Under the pieces are notes generated by a model. That model saw nothing but the letters and a program-made list of their open reading frames with translations. It searched no databases and was not told the origin of the DNA. A DNA stretch of 64,000 nt from Microvirga sp. (GTDB lineage: Bacteria > Pseudomonadota > Alphaproteobacteria > Rhizobiales > Beijerinckiaceae), in NCBI RefSeq assembly GCF_014699075.1, contig NZ_JACXAB010000007.1, positions 212,022 to 276,021 on the forward strand. The letters run 5' to 3'. Both the position numbers and the translations under genes were made by a program. The number at the start of each line of letters is the position of its first letter. Within the stretch, counting starts at the first letter, position 1. Positions 26,460-35,152 of the stretch are shown one piece after another.

Positions 26460-26507
26460 TGCCATTCCTTCCCCACCTTCAGCCACCGTAAGCGCCAAGG
26501 ATGGGAA

Positions 26508-26583
26508 TGGTGCCGCAAGAGGGATTCGAACCCCCGACCCCCTCATTACGAATGAGGTGCTCTACCAGCTGAGCTATTGCGGC
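26508..26583 (-). tRNA. tRNA-Thr (anticodon CGT)
   Basis: A 76-base minus-strand cloverleaf has acceptor GCCGCAA/TTGCGGC, anticodon stem CCTCA/TGAGG with loop TTCGTAA (anticodon CGT), T loop GTTCGAATC, discriminator A and an encoded CCA. It is the first of the three tRNAs after hemY. Confidence 0.97.
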
Positions 26584-26664
26584 ATCGCAAATCTTGCGAT
26601 CCGAGAGGGCGACCTCTTACCCCCTCGCCTGCCGGTTGGCAAGGCGGGAAAGACCGGAAAGGCT

Positions 26665-28278
26665 CTACCAGACCGAAAAAACGCTGCGGCGCGCGGCCGC
26701 TTCTTCCTTCGGCTTCGGCACGTCCGGGGGCGTGGCCGGAAAGACCACGGGCCCCGGTGGCGGCAGGGGCACTTCCTGCTTCGCAGGCTCCTCATCACTC
26801 AAGGCGGCTCTCAGCTCGTTCTTCAGAACATCGTCCTCCGGCTCGAGGATCGGCTCATGGGAGGCCACAGATTCCGAGACGGGCGCAGGAGCAGGCACGA
26901 CTTCCGGTGAGGGCGCGGCCACGGCCGGCAGCGGCCTCGGCTCATCGTCGAGATCCGCCGTCACGTCGTCGTGCAGGGTGAGTTCTGGGGCGACCAGCAC
27001 ATCCGGCGGTGCCTGCCAGACGAAGGCGTCGAGCCGGCCGGTGACGGGCGAGATCGGCAGCCAGTGATCGGACACGATCCCGTCGGCGATCCAGGCCGGA
27101 TCCCGCGGCGCGCGGGTGGCGCGGGCGAGCCATTCGCGGCCCCTGCCCGTGGAGCCATGCTCCGCCTGCTCCAGGTCGGACATGAGGAGGCAGACCCGCA
27201 TGCTCGGCCGGTCCTGCAGCAGCGGCGCCAGGGCGTCGCGGGCGCGGGCAAACTCGCGCGCTTCGAGAGCCGCACGGGTCACGGCAAGCCGCCCTTCCGG
27301 CGCGGCTCCGGAGAGCCGCATGAGGGTTTCGGCGCGCTTGAGCCGGTCGAGGCCGGAATCGCCCGGGCGCAGGTTGAGATACACATCCGCCAGGTCCGGA
27401 TGGGGCAGGCTGCGCCAGGCGGTCTCCACCACCTTGGCACCCTTACGCAGATCGCCCTTGCGCGAGAGGAGACGGCCGGCCATAGCCGCCGCCGGCACGA
27501 GATCGGGCGCGAGCTTCACCGCATCCTGGGCGCTCCTGAGAGCACCGTCGGGATCGTGGTCCACCCGCTCCAGGGCATCGGCGGTGAGCAGGACGGCCCG
27601 GTGGCGCTTGGCCGTGGCCTTGTTCAGGAGGCCCAGAGACGCGCGCCGTTCGACGGCCTCCAGGGCCCCGCGCCAGTCGTGATCGGCACAGCGTGCCTCA
27701 AGGACCGCATCGCTCGCCCAGGCGGCGGCCGGCGCCAGACGAACCGCCTCGGAGGCGTATTGCTGAGCCTCGCCCACGTCACCCCGGCGCCGGGCCTCGA
27801 CGAAGAGGCCGCGCAGGCCGAGCACGCGGGTCTCGTCCTCCTCCATCATCTGGGTGAAGGCAGCCTCCGCCGCCTCGCGGTTGCCGGAGACCTGGGCCGC
27901 CTGCGCCTTGAGCAGCAGCGTCAGGGGCTCGCGCCCCAGCAGGCGCTCGGCTTCGTTGGCATAGCGGCGGGCCGCGATGGTGTCGCCCGCGCCCACGGCC
28001 ACCATGCCACGGGAGATGGCCTGATAGCCCCGGGAGCGGCGGCGGGCCTTTGATGCGAAGGTCAGCCGGGAGGGCAGATGCAGGATGCCGGACACCAGGG
28101 ACCAGAGCAGCGCCAGGAAGAGCGCGAGGCCCGCCAGCGCAATGGCGGCGACCGCCACCGACATCTGGATCTCGTAGCCCGCGAAGGTGATCAGGACCGA
28201 GCCGGGCCGGTCGGCCAGCCAGACCGCGCCGAAGGCCGCGACGCAGAGAAGACCGATGAAAACGAGAGCGCGCCACAT
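26665..28278 (-). CDS. hemY: HemY-like heme-biosynthesis-associated membrane TPR protein
   Basis: The 537-residue protein has two membrane helices at about 5-23 and 40-62 (HemY_N family) and then a long TPR region to about 430. A Pro/Glu-rich tail follows. It is the proteobacterial HemY found in heme gene clusters, not the protoporphyrinogen oxidase of the same name; its biochemical role is unsettled. It lies 18 bases after the Mic60-like gene, consistent with one operon with it. Confidence 0.9.
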   Translation of the reverse strand: MWRALVFIGLLCVAAFGAVWLADRPGSVLITFAGYEIQMSVAVAAIALAGLALFLALLWSLVSGILHLPSRLTFASKARRRSRGYQAISRGMVAVGAGDTIAARRYANEAERLLGREPLTLLLKAQAAQVSGNREAAEAAFTQMMEEDETRVLGLRGLFVEARRRGDVGEAQQYASEAVRLAPAAAWASDAVLEARCADHDWRGALEAVERRASLGLLNKATAKRHRAVLLTADALERVDHDPDGALRSAQDAVKLAPDLVPAAAMAGRLLSRKGDLRKGAKVVETAWRSLPHPDLADVYLNLRPGDSGLDRLKRAETLMRLSGAAPEGRLAVTRAALEAREFARARDALAPLLQDRPSMRVCLLMSDLEQAEHGSTGRGREWLARATRAPRDPAWIADGIVSDHWLPISPVTGRLDAFVWQAPPDVLVAPELTLHDDVTADLDDEPRPLPAVAAPSPEVVPAPAPVSESVASHEPILEPEDDVLKNELRAALSDEEPAKQEVPLPPPGPVVFPATPPDVPKPKEEAAARRSVFSVW

Positions 28279-28296
28279 GCTGGCCTGATCCTTTTC

Positions 28297-29943
28297 TTAT
28301 TGCGTCGTGCGGTTGAGGGTGGCGAGGGCATCAGAGCTGATCGCTTGAGCTGCCCGATGGGCATCAGCGACGGATTTGACCTGTCGGCCCCATTCCTCGG
28401 ATACCCGTCGTGCCGGCTCTGGCAGGGCATCCCAGGCGGCGGCCGCCTCCACCACGTCGCCGCGCTCCAGGGCCTGCCGGATACGGGTGACGCCAGCAGG
28501 AACGCCGCTGCCGCCGGGTTCGTTCACGGGCCTGACCGTCACCACCTTGTCGGCCATGCGCAGGATGCGGTCGGTCCAGCCCTCGGCCGGGCCGCGGCTC
28601 TCGCGCAGGATCGCCGTCTCCACGGGCTCGAAGCTCTGGGCCAGCTCGGCCGGGGTCGGGGCGCCGCCTTGAGCGAAAGGTTCGAGGGGTGCCACCCGGG
28701 CCGGTTCTGTGCCGGCCTTCCGCACGCCGTCGAGCACCTCCGCATAGGGCGTGCCGCCCTGCAGGGCTTCGTTCAGCCGCCCGGCCAGCACCACGCGGGT
28801 GCCGGTCTGGCTGGCTGTCGTGACATTCCTGGTGTTCTCGGCAGCCTGCTGGGACAGGGCGGTAATGCGCTGCTCCTGCTCACTGAGGCGACGATCCGTG
28901 TCGCCAAAGCGCCGGCTGCTCTCCGCCAGCTGACGGTCGAGATCGGCAAGGCGTCGGTCGGTATCCTGGAAGCGCTGCTCGCGCTCGCCAAAGCGGCGAT
29001 CGAGGTCTGCCAGACGGCGGTCGAGCTCCTGCGTAACGTTCGCTGCGTTGGCGGCGTTCTGCCCGTTCGCCCGCACCTGCTCGTCGAGGGCGCCGAGGCG
29101 GGTGGAGAGATCGGCCAGCGCGGACTCGGTCTGGGGAGAAGCCTGGGGCTGAGGTGCTTCCGGCGCGGGACGGTTGAGAGCCTCCTGCGCCTGGGATGCT
29201 GCCTGCTGGGCCGCGCCCTGGATCGCCTGGAGCCGCTGGTCGAGCTCGCCCCTGGCGGCTTCAAGAGCCTGGAGACGCCCGTCCAGAGCGGACGTGTCGC
29301 CCTGCGGCAGGCCTCCGGGTGCTGCCGGCTGCTGCCGCAATGCGTTCACACGCTGCTCGAGCTGGGCGATGCGCGGATCGCTCGGTACGGAAGCTGGATC
29401 TCGCCAGGTCTGCAATCCGTAAACGAGACCGGCGCCGACGAGGCCGCCCAGAAGGCCGGATCCGATGAGAGCCCCGGCGGAGCTGCGCCGCCCGGGAGCG
29501 GGCGGCGGAGGCACGGAATCCGCACGCGTCTCCGAACTGGAAGCTTCGTGGAAGGAGGTGCCGCTTGCAGTGGTATCCTGCCCTGCCATTTGCTCGAGGG
29601 AGGTTTCGGAGGGAAGCGTATCGGTGCCCGAACCCGAATCGAGGCTGGCCTCCGAGGACGCGACCACATCCTCCGCCGGAGGTTCGCTGCCGCTGGCGAT
29701 GGTCTCGTCTGCTTGCACACCCGACAGGGTATCCGTCGCGGCGTCCGGCGCGCGGGTCTCCTCACCGACGGTATCCCGCCCAAGGGTATCCTGGCCGACA
29801 GTCTCCTGGGCGGCAGCCGCCTCGGGATCGGCCCGAACGCTGCCATCGTCGATCACGAAAGCCTTCAGGTCGATGGTGGCCGGCTCGCGCGAGGGTTTCT
29901 TGCGGGAGGATTTCGAGCGTCTGGGATCAGATGAATCGGTCAC
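28297..29943 (-). CDS. Alphaproteobacterial Mic60/mitofilin-like membrane protein
   Basis: The 548-residue protein starts with a cytoplasmic, acidic, low-complexity region of about 165 residues, followed by one membrane helix at about 170-190 (GALIGSGLLGGLVGAGLVYG), a periplasmic coiled coil at about 205-400 with DRRLADLDRR-type heptads, and a C-terminal mitofilin domain. This layout and its position between hemD and hemY match the bacterial homologue of mitochondrial Mic60, which shapes cristae or intracytoplasmic membranes. It may therefore organise the cell envelope here. The assignment rests on architecture and synteny. Confidence 0.85.
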   Translation of the reverse strand: MTDSSDPRRSKSSRKKPSREPATIDLKAFVIDDGSVRADPEAAAAQETVGQDTLGRDTVGEETRAPDAATDTLSGVQADETIASGSEPPAEDVVASSEASLDSGSGTDTLPSETSLEQMAGQDTTASGTSFHEASSSETRADSVPPPPAPGRRSSAGALIGSGLLGGLVGAGLVYGLQTWRDPASVPSDPRIAQLEQRVNALRQQPAAPGGLPQGDTSALDGRLQALEAARGELDQRLQAIQGAAQQAASQAQEALNRPAPEAPQPQASPQTESALADLSTRLGALDEQVRANGQNAANAANVTQELDRRLADLDRRFGEREQRFQDTDRRLADLDRQLAESSRRFGDTDRRLSEQEQRITALSQQAAENTRNVTTASQTGTRVVLAGRLNEALQGGTPYAEVLDGVRKAGTEPARVAPLEPFAQGGAPTPAELAQSFEPVETAILRESRGPAEGWTDRILRMADKVVTVRPVNEPGGSGVPAGVTRIRQALERGDVVEAAAAWDALPEPARRVSEEWGRQVKSVADAHRAAQAISSDALATLNRTTQ

Positions 29944-30107
29944 GGGTCACTCTTGCAGGGTCGCCAGGGAAGTATTTCTCTGGGGCGAGGTCTTCAAAAG
30001 GGCAGTGTGATAGGCAATTGAGGCAAGCTTGAGCGCAGGCTTTCGTTCCCTCAAGAGCCGGTGATCGTCCAAGATCGCAGCTTCATGGGACCATCATCCT
30101 CTCCTTA

Positions 30108-30131
30108 TGACAAAGATCCCGCACGGGGATC
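30108..30131 (-). terminator. Weak hairpin after hemD
   Basis: On the minus strand GATCCC (30131-30126) pairs with GGGATC (30120-30115), followed by TTTGTC. It could partly separate hemCD from the Mic60/hemY pair 170 bases downstream. The stem has only six pairs, so read-through is likely. Confidence 0.3.
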
Positions 30132-30153
30132 GTAGCCGAAGTCTCGGCGAAGG

Positions 30154-30849
30154 TCATGGGACCCTGTCGAGAAGCCCGAGCAGCGCTTCCTCCGAGGGCT
30201 CCTCCGCCACGAGAGCGGTGGCGCCTGCCGATTTCAGGGGCGCGGCCACGTCGGCCGACAGGCAGAGATGGGGAATGCTCAAGAGGCGCGATGCCAGACC
30301 TGCCTCCCCTGCCAACCGGATCACGAGTTCCGCGCTCCTCCGGGAATAATGGAGCGCGGCGCCGATTTGGCCAGTGCGCAGGGCCTCCCCGGCATTGCTC
30401 GGCAGCGTCTCGACGGCCTTCGCCTCGTAAGCCTCCCATGGCAGGATCGTGAAACCGGAAGCCCTCAGGGAGGCCGCCGGTTCCTCCTTGCGATGGCGCG
30501 CCGTCACGTGAAGCAGGGTCATGCCGGGCGCCAGCGTGCCGCGAATCAGCCGCACCAGGGAGAGTGCATCGCCCTCCGCCACGGTGATGCCGGCAAAGCC
30601 TGCCGCCCGCACCGGATCGGCCGTGCGCTCGCCAACGGCGAAAACGGGTTTCGACCGGTCGAGAGAAGCCAAAGCCGCTTCCGCATGGGCGCTGGTGACG
30701 ATCAGGGCATCGTACGAATCGAGCGGCATCGGATCGCCTGTCGGCACGATCCGGGTCACGGGCGCCAGCAACGCCTCGTGACCGCGGGCGGCGAGCTTGT
30801 CCGCCGTGCGTGCGGCATCGTCGGGCGAGCGGGTGACGAGGACCCGCAT
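30154..30849 (-). CDS. hemD: Uroporphyrinogen-III synthase
   Basis: The 231-residue protein starts MRVLVTRSPDDAARTADKL and shows the two-domain HemD pattern with weakly conserved sequence; VTSAHAEAAL and FAVGERTADPVRAAGF are typical landmarks. It closes hydroxymethylbilane into uroporphyrinogen III in the cytoplasm, the step after HemC. Its ATG overlaps the hemC stop by one base (TGATG), so it is translationally coupled to hemC. Confidence 0.9.
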   Translation of the reverse strand: MRVLVTRSPDDAARTADKLAARGHEALLAPVTRIVPTGDPMPLDSYDALIVTSAHAEAALASLDRSKPVFAVGERTADPVRAAGFAGITVAEGDALSLVRLIRGTLAPGMTLLHVTARHRKEEPAASLRASGFTILPWEAYEAKAVETLPSNAGEALRTGQIGAALHYSRRSAELVIRLAGEAGLASRLLSIPHLCLSADVAAPLKSAGATALVAEEPSEEALLGLLDRVP

Positions 30850-31790
30850 CAGGGTTTGAGGAAATCCGGCGGCATGCGCGCGCGCAGCTCAGATCCGGCA
30901 TCGCGCCCGAGGGCCACCGCATCCTCGGGCAAGCCGCGGCGCAGGGCCTCCAGGCTCTCCGATCCGTCCGGGCGCAGCACGAGGCCGCGGAATTCGAGTT
31001 CGCCGCCGACGAGCCGCGCATGCCCCGCGATGGGGGTGCGGCAGGAGCCGTCGAGGATGGTGAGAAAGGCCCGCTCGGCCGCGAGTGCCTGACCGGTCGG
31101 AGCATCGAGGATCGGGGCAATCGCCTGGCGCACCCGCTCGTCCTCGGCCCGGATCGCAATGGCGATGGCCCCCTGCCCGACCGCCGGCAGGAAGTCGTCC
31201 GTCTCCAGCATCGTGGTCACGTGGTCGGTCAGCCCGAGGCGGCGCAGGCCCGCCATGGCGAGAAGCGTCGCGTCGACCTCGCCGCGCTCCAGCTTGGCGA
31301 GCCGCGTCTGCACATTGCCGCGAAGCAACGTGACCTGGAGATCGGGCCGCAGGCGGCGAATCTGCGCCTGGCGCCGCAGCGACGCGGAGCCCACCACGGC
31401 GCCCTGCGGCAGGTCGCTGATGCTCTTGAAGCGGTGGCTGATGAAGGCGTCGCGCACGTCCTCGCGCGGCAGGAAGCCGGCGATCACGATACCCTCCGGC
31501 AGGGTGGTCGGCAGGTCCTTGGCGGAATGGACCGCAAGATCGATCGAGCCTTCGAGCAGCGCGATGTCGAGCTCCTTGGTGAAGAGCCCCTTGCCGCCCG
31601 CCTCCGACAGGGGCCGGTCCTGAATGGCGTCGCCCGTGGTCTTGATGATCGACAGGGGCAGGTGCTCCACGGTCCAGCCATCCCCGGTCGAACCGTGGGC
31701 GGCGAACAGCCGGTCTTGCGTCTCGTGGGCCTGGGCCAGCGCCAGCGGGCTGCCTCGCGTACCGATGACCAGGGTGGGTGAAGCGGCCAT
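30849..31790 (-). CDS. hemC: Hydroxymethylbilane synthase (porphobilinogen deaminase)
   Basis: The 313-residue enzyme begins MAASPTLVIGTRGSPLALAQ; a longer in-frame extension to 31907 is not conserved in the family and is rejected. Cys250, in ILDGSCRTP, carries the dipyrromethane cofactor, and Arg-rich and Lys-rich binding motifs (HSAKDLPT, SASLRRQAQ) are present. It polymerises four porphobilinogens to hydroxymethylbilane. An AGGAGA stretch lies about 11 bases before the start. It is divergent from tsaD across 122 bases, a typical arrangement in this order. Confidence 0.97.
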   Translation of the reverse strand: MAASPTLVIGTRGSPLALAQAHETQDRLFAAHGSTGDGWTVEHLPLSIIKTTGDAIQDRPLSEAGGKGLFTKELDIALLEGSIDLAVHSAKDLPTTLPEGIVIAGFLPREDVRDAFISHRFKSISDLPQGAVVGSASLRRQAQIRRLRPDLQVTLLRGNVQTRLAKLERGEVDATLLAMAGLRRLGLTDHVTTMLETDDFLPAVGQGAIAIAIRAEDERVRQAIAPILDAPTGQALAAERAFLTILDGSCRTPIAGHARLVGGELEFRGLVLRPDGSESLEALRRGLPEDAVALGRDAGSELRARMPPDFLKP

Positions 31791-31825
31791 TCCGGTTCTG
31801 CTCTCCTGAAGAATGATTTCGGCGT

Positions 31826-31855
31826 TTGATCTTGTGCGGCGCGGCGGACTATAGG
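31826..31855 (+). promoter_or_regulatory. Possible sigma-70 promoter for tsaD
   Basis: TTGATC at 31826-31831 and TATAGG at 31850-31855 are separated by 18 bases and end about 57 bases before the tsaD start. They lie in the divergent gap with hemC. The match is moderate. Confidence 0.35.
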
Positions 31856-31912
31856 GGGAGGAGCGCCGGGCCGGAAGCCCGGACAACACCTTAAATCGAG
31901 CAGCCACCGACC

Positions 31913-32968
31913 ATGCGCATTCTAGGCATCGAGACCACCTGCGACGAGACTGCGGCCGCTGTCGTGGGTGTCGGCTTCGACGGACGGGGCGAGATCCTGT
32001 CCAACGAGGTGTTGAGCCAGATCGCCGAGCACGCCCGCTACGGCGGCGTGGTGCCGGAGATCGCGGCGCGCGCCCATGTGGAGGTGATCGATCGGCTGAT
32101 CGCGCGCGCGCTGAAAAACGCGAACTGCTCCGTAAAGGACATCGACGGCATCGCCGTGGCGGCCGGCCCCGGCCTCATCGGCGGCGTGCTGGTGGGGCTC
32201 ACCACGGCCAAAGCCATCGCGCTCGTGACCCGTAAACCCCTGATGGCGGTGAACCATCTCGAAGCCCATGCGCTCACCGCGCGGCTCACCGACGGCATCG
32301 GCTTCCCGTACCTGCTGCTGCTCGCCTCCGGCGGCCACACCCAGCTCGTGGCGGTGCGCGGCGTCGGCGATTACGTGCGCATCGGCACCACCATCGACGA
32401 CGCCATCGGCGAGGCCTTCGACAAGGTCGCCAAGATGCTGGGGCTGCCCTATCCCGGCGGCCCGCATGTGGAGAGCGAGGCCGCGAAGGGCAATCCGGAG
32501 CGCTTCGCCTTCCCGCGCCCGATGCAGGGCCGGAAGGAGCCGAACTTTTCCCTCTCCGGCCTCAAGACGGCTGTCAGGATCGAAGCGGAGAAGATCGCGC
32601 CGCTCACCGCCAGCGACATTGCCGATCTCTGCGCCAGCTTCCAGGCCGCCATCGTCGACGTGGTGGTGGACCGCACCCGCGTGGGGCTTCGCGCCTTCCG
32701 TGAGATCGCCGGCCATCCGGCGGCCCTCGTGGTGGCCGGCGGCGTTGCGGCCAACCAGGGCATGCGCCAGGGGCTGCAGCGGCTCGCGGTCGAAGCCGGC
32801 CTCAAGCTCGTGGCGCCGCCCGTGCACCTGTGTGGCGACAACGGGGCGATGATCGCCTGGGCGGGTCTCGAGCGCATGCGCCTCGGCCTCATCGACGACA
32901 TCGGCGCCCCGGCCCGCGCCCGCTGGCCCCTCGACACCAGCCGCGACGAGGCGGGAGCGAAGGCGTGA
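31913..32968 (+). CDS. tsaD: tRNA t6A threonylcarbamoyltransferase subunit TsaD
   Basis: The 351-residue protein begins [18 protein letters not shown] and carries the iron-binding HLEAH motif (His115 and His119) and the ATP-site stretches GGHTQL and [10 protein letters not shown]. With TsaB and TsaE it transfers threonylcarbamoyl to A37 of ANN-decoding tRNAs. It overlaps the next gene, a GNAT, by one base (TGATG) and heads the tsaD-GNAT-gpsA unit. Confidence 0.97.
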   Translation: MRILGIETTCDETAAAVVGVGFDGRGEILSNEVLSQIAEHARYGGVVPEIAARAHVEVIDRLIARALKNANCSVKDIDGIAVAAGPGLIGGVLVGLTTAKAIALVTRKPLMAVNHLEAHALTARLTDGIGFPYLLLLASGGHTQLVAVRGVGDYVRIGTTIDDAIGEAFDKVAKMLGLPYPGGPHVESEAAKGNPERFAFPRPMQGRKEPNFSLSGLKTAVRIEAEKIAPLTASDIADLCASFQAAIVDVVVDRTRVGLRAFREIAGHPAALVVAGGVAANQGMRQGLQRLAVEAGLKLVAPPVHLCGDNGAMIAWAGLERMRLGLIDDIGAPARARWPLDTSRDEAGAKA

Positions 32969-33540
32969 TGCTGCCCTGTCCTCAAGAGATTCGCACGGAA
33001 CGGCTGATCCTGCGCCGCTGGCGCGAGGAGGATTGGCCGCTTTATGCCCGCCTCAACGCGGACGAACACGTGATGCGCTTCTTCTTCAAGATGCGCAGCC
33101 GGGAGGAGAGCGACCAGGAGGCGCGCTGGCTCGACGAACGCTTCGACCTGGACGGTTTCGGCCCCTGGGCCGTGGAGGCGCCCGGCGTCGCACCGTTCAT
33201 CGGCTTCGTCGGATGCTGGCGCACCGTGCGCGAACTGCCCTTCACGCCGGCCGTCGAGATCGGCTGGCGACTCGACGCCCCTTATTGGGGCAAGGGCTAT
33301 GCAGGGGAGGCTGCAATGGCCTCCTTGAGGGACGTGTTCAATCGAACGGATCTTTCTGAAATCGTCGCCTATACGGCGTCGCAGAACGAGCCCTCCCGCC
33401 GGGTGATGGAGAAGCTCGGCATGACCCATGATGCGATGGGTGATTTCGATCATCCGGCCATCCCAGAAGGTCATCCCCTGCGCAGGAGTGCACTCTACCG
33501 GATCACGCGCCAAGTCTTTCTGGCCTCCGATCCGGCCTGA
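32968..33540 (+). CDS. GNAT family acetyltransferase (RimJ/RimL type)
   Basis: The 190-residue protein starts [18 protein letters not shown], a typical RimJ/RimL-like opening, and shows the acetyl-CoA loop YWGKGYAGEAAMA and NEPSRRVMEKLGM. The ATG overlaps the tsaD stop (TGATG), which decides the start; an open frame extends further upstream only inside tsaD. Gene coupling to tsaD suggests co-expression, not a proven shared function. Its substrate is unknown. Confidence 0.9.
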   Translation: MLPCPQEIRTERLILRRWREEDWPLYARLNADEHVMRFFFKMRSREESDQEARWLDERFDLDGFGPWAVEAPGVAPFIGFVGCWRTVRELPFTPAVEIGWRLDAPYWGKGYAGEAAMASLRDVFNRTDLSEIVAYTASQNEPSRRVMEKLGMTHDAMGDFDHPAIPEGHPLRRSALYRITRQVFLASDPA

Positions 33541-33555
33541 GCAGGAGGACGGGTC

Positions 33556-34539
33556 ATGAGCACCATCGGCATTGCCGGAGCCGGAGCCTGGGGAACGGCG
33601 CTGGCCAATGCGGCCGCTGCCGCCGGCAACGACGTGGTGCTGTGGATGCGCTCGGCCGAGCAGGCGTCAACGCTGGCAGCCACGCGCACGAATGAGCGCT
33701 GCCTGCCGGGTATTGCGCTGCACGAGCGCATCAGGCCGACGGCCGATCTGAGCGCGCTTGCCGCGTCCAGCGCCGTTCTTCTCGTGACGCCCGCGCAGAC
33801 CACGCGCGAGGTGACGGCAGCCCTCGCCCGCGTGCTGCCGCCCGCAACGCCGCTGGTGCTCTGCGCCAAAGGCATCGAACGCGGCAGCAGGGCCTTCCTC
33901 TGCGACGTGGTCGCGGAGGTGCGCTCCGGCGCGCCCGTGGCCGTGCTGTCGGGCCCCAGCTTCGCCCATGACGTGGCCCGCGGCCTGCCCACCGCGGTGA
34001 CGCTCGCCTGCCGCGACGCGGTATTGGCCGAAGCCTTGGCCAATGCAATCTCCGGGCCCACATTCCGCGTCTACCATCGCGCCGACGTGCGCGGCGTCGA
34101 GATCGGCGGCGCGGCCAAGAACGTGCTGGCCATCGCCTGCGGGGCCGTGGCGGGCAAGGGCCTCGGCGAGAGCGCCAAAGCTGCCCTCATTGCCCGTGGC
34201 TTCGCCGAACTCCTGCGTTTCGCCCGCGCCTATGGCGGCAACCCTGAGACCCTCATGGGGCTGTCCGGCCTCGGCGATCTGGTGCTCACCTGCTCCACCG
34301 CGCAATCGCGCAACTTCGCCTTCGGCCAGCGCCTCGGCCAGGGAATGAGCGTCGAAGAGGCCGCCGGCGGCAAGCTGGTGGAGGGCGCGGCCACCGCAAG
34401 CGCCCTCGTGGCGCTGGCGCGCGCGAAAGCCATCGATATGCCGATTGCGGAAGCCGTCGAGCAGATCCTGTCCGGCGCATGGACGCTCGATCAGGCTGTC
34501 GATGCGCTGATGAACCGACCGATCAAGTCCGAGCACTAG
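33556..34539 (+). CDS. gpsA: NAD(P)-dependent glycerol-3-phosphate dehydrogenase
   Basis: The 327-residue enzyme opens with the nucleotide-binding motif GAGAWGTALANA, continues with LCAKGIERG and SGPSFAHDVA, and has the catalytic Lys in GAAKNVLAIACG. It reduces dihydroxyacetone phosphate to sn-glycerol-3-phosphate for phospholipid synthesis. A GGAGGA ribosome-binding site lies before the ATG. It starts 15 bases after the GNAT gene. Its stop codon is overlapped by a perfect palindrome that may act in termination or mRNA protection. Confidence 0.96.
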   Translation: MSTIGIAGAGAWGTALANAAAAAGNDVVLWMRSAEQASTLAATRTNERCLPGIALHERIRPTADLSALAASSAVLLVTPAQTTREVTAALARVLPPATPLVLCAKGIERGSRAFLCDVVAEVRSGAPVAVLSGPSFAHDVARGLPTAVTLACRDAVLAEALANAISGPTFRVYHRADVRGVEIGGAAKNVLAIACGAVAGKGLGESAKAALIARGFAELLRFARAYGGNPETLMGLSGLGDLVLTCSTAQSRNFAFGQRLGQGMSVEEAAGGKLVEGAATASALVALARAKAIDMPIAEAVEQILSGAWTLDQAVDALMNRPIKSEH

Positions 34540-34584
34540 AGCATCGGACCCAAAAGTGGATTTGCACTTTTGGGTCCGATGCTC
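34539..34584. repeat. Perfect 20-bp inverted repeat overlapping the gpsA stop
   Basis: GAGCATCGGACCCAAAAGTG at 34539-34558 is exactly inverted at 34565-34584 around a six-base loop. It starts with the last base of the gpsA stop codon. There is no T-run on either side, so it is more likely a REP-type mRNA-stabilising element than a classical terminator. Confidence 0.8.
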
Positions 34585-34597
34585 ATCTTCTTGACTT

Positions 34598-34667
34598 GCG
34601 CATCGTGTGGACCGGAAAACCGGATCCACTTTTCGCTAGCGCGGCCCGCTGGGTCCGCACGATGCGC
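34598..34667. repeat. Palindromic intergenic repeat, family 1 copy B
   Basis: GCGCATCGTGTGGACCGGAA ... GCACGATGCGC forms an outer stem with an inner CCGGAAAACCGG. It shares most of its sequence with 26328-26373 but carries about 24 extra bases (CTAGCGCGGCCCGCTGGGTC region) in its right half. Confidence 0.75.
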
Positions 34668-34717
34668 TAAAGCGACACGCAAAGATTTCGCGATGCTGAT
34701 AAAGGGGTAAGCAGAAC

Positions 34718-35131
34718 ATGGCCCATTGGCTCTACAAGTCCGAACCCTCCGTCTGGTCCTGGGATGCCCAAGTCGCCGAAGGCGCGAAAGGCACCCACTG
34801 GAACGGCGTGCGCAATCATGTCGCCAAGCAGAACCTGATGGCGATGAAAAAGGGCGAGCACGGCTTCTTCTATCATTCGAACGAGGGCAAGGCCGTGGTC
34901 GGCATCGTCGAGGTGATCCGGGAATACTACCCGGATCACACGGACGAGACGGGCAAGTTCGGCATGGTGGACATCAAGGCCGTGAAGCCATTCCCGAAAC
35001 CCGTGACCCTCGACGACATCAAGAAGCAGCCCGGCCTCGAGAAGATGATCCTCATCAACAATTCCCGCCTCTCGGTGCAGCCGGTGACGGACGAGGAATG
35101 GGCCATCGTGTGCCGGATGGGTGGGCTGTGA
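34718..35131 (+). CDS. EVE-domain protein (thymocyte nuclear protein 1-like)
   Basis: The 137-residue protein begins MAHWLYKSEPSVWSWD and continues with HWNGVRNHVAKQNLMAMKKG and GFFYHSNEGKAVVGIVEV, the hallmarks of the EVE domain in the PUA-like fold. Such domains bind modified bases in DNA or RNA and are often tied to restriction or RNA-processing functions, but this stand-alone form is a common housekeeping gene in alphaproteobacteria. It lies after the repeats and 21 bases before a carbon-nitrogen hydrolase gene. Confidence 0.9.
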   Translation: MAHWLYKSEPSVWSWDAQVAEGAKGTHWNGVRNHVAKQNLMAMKKGEHGFFYHSNEGKAVVGIVEVIREYYPDHTDETGKFGMVDIKAVKPFPKPVTLDDIKKQPGLEKMILINNSRLSVQPVTDEEWAIVCRMGGL

Positions 35132-35152
35132 AGATAAAGGGGCTTTGACGTC

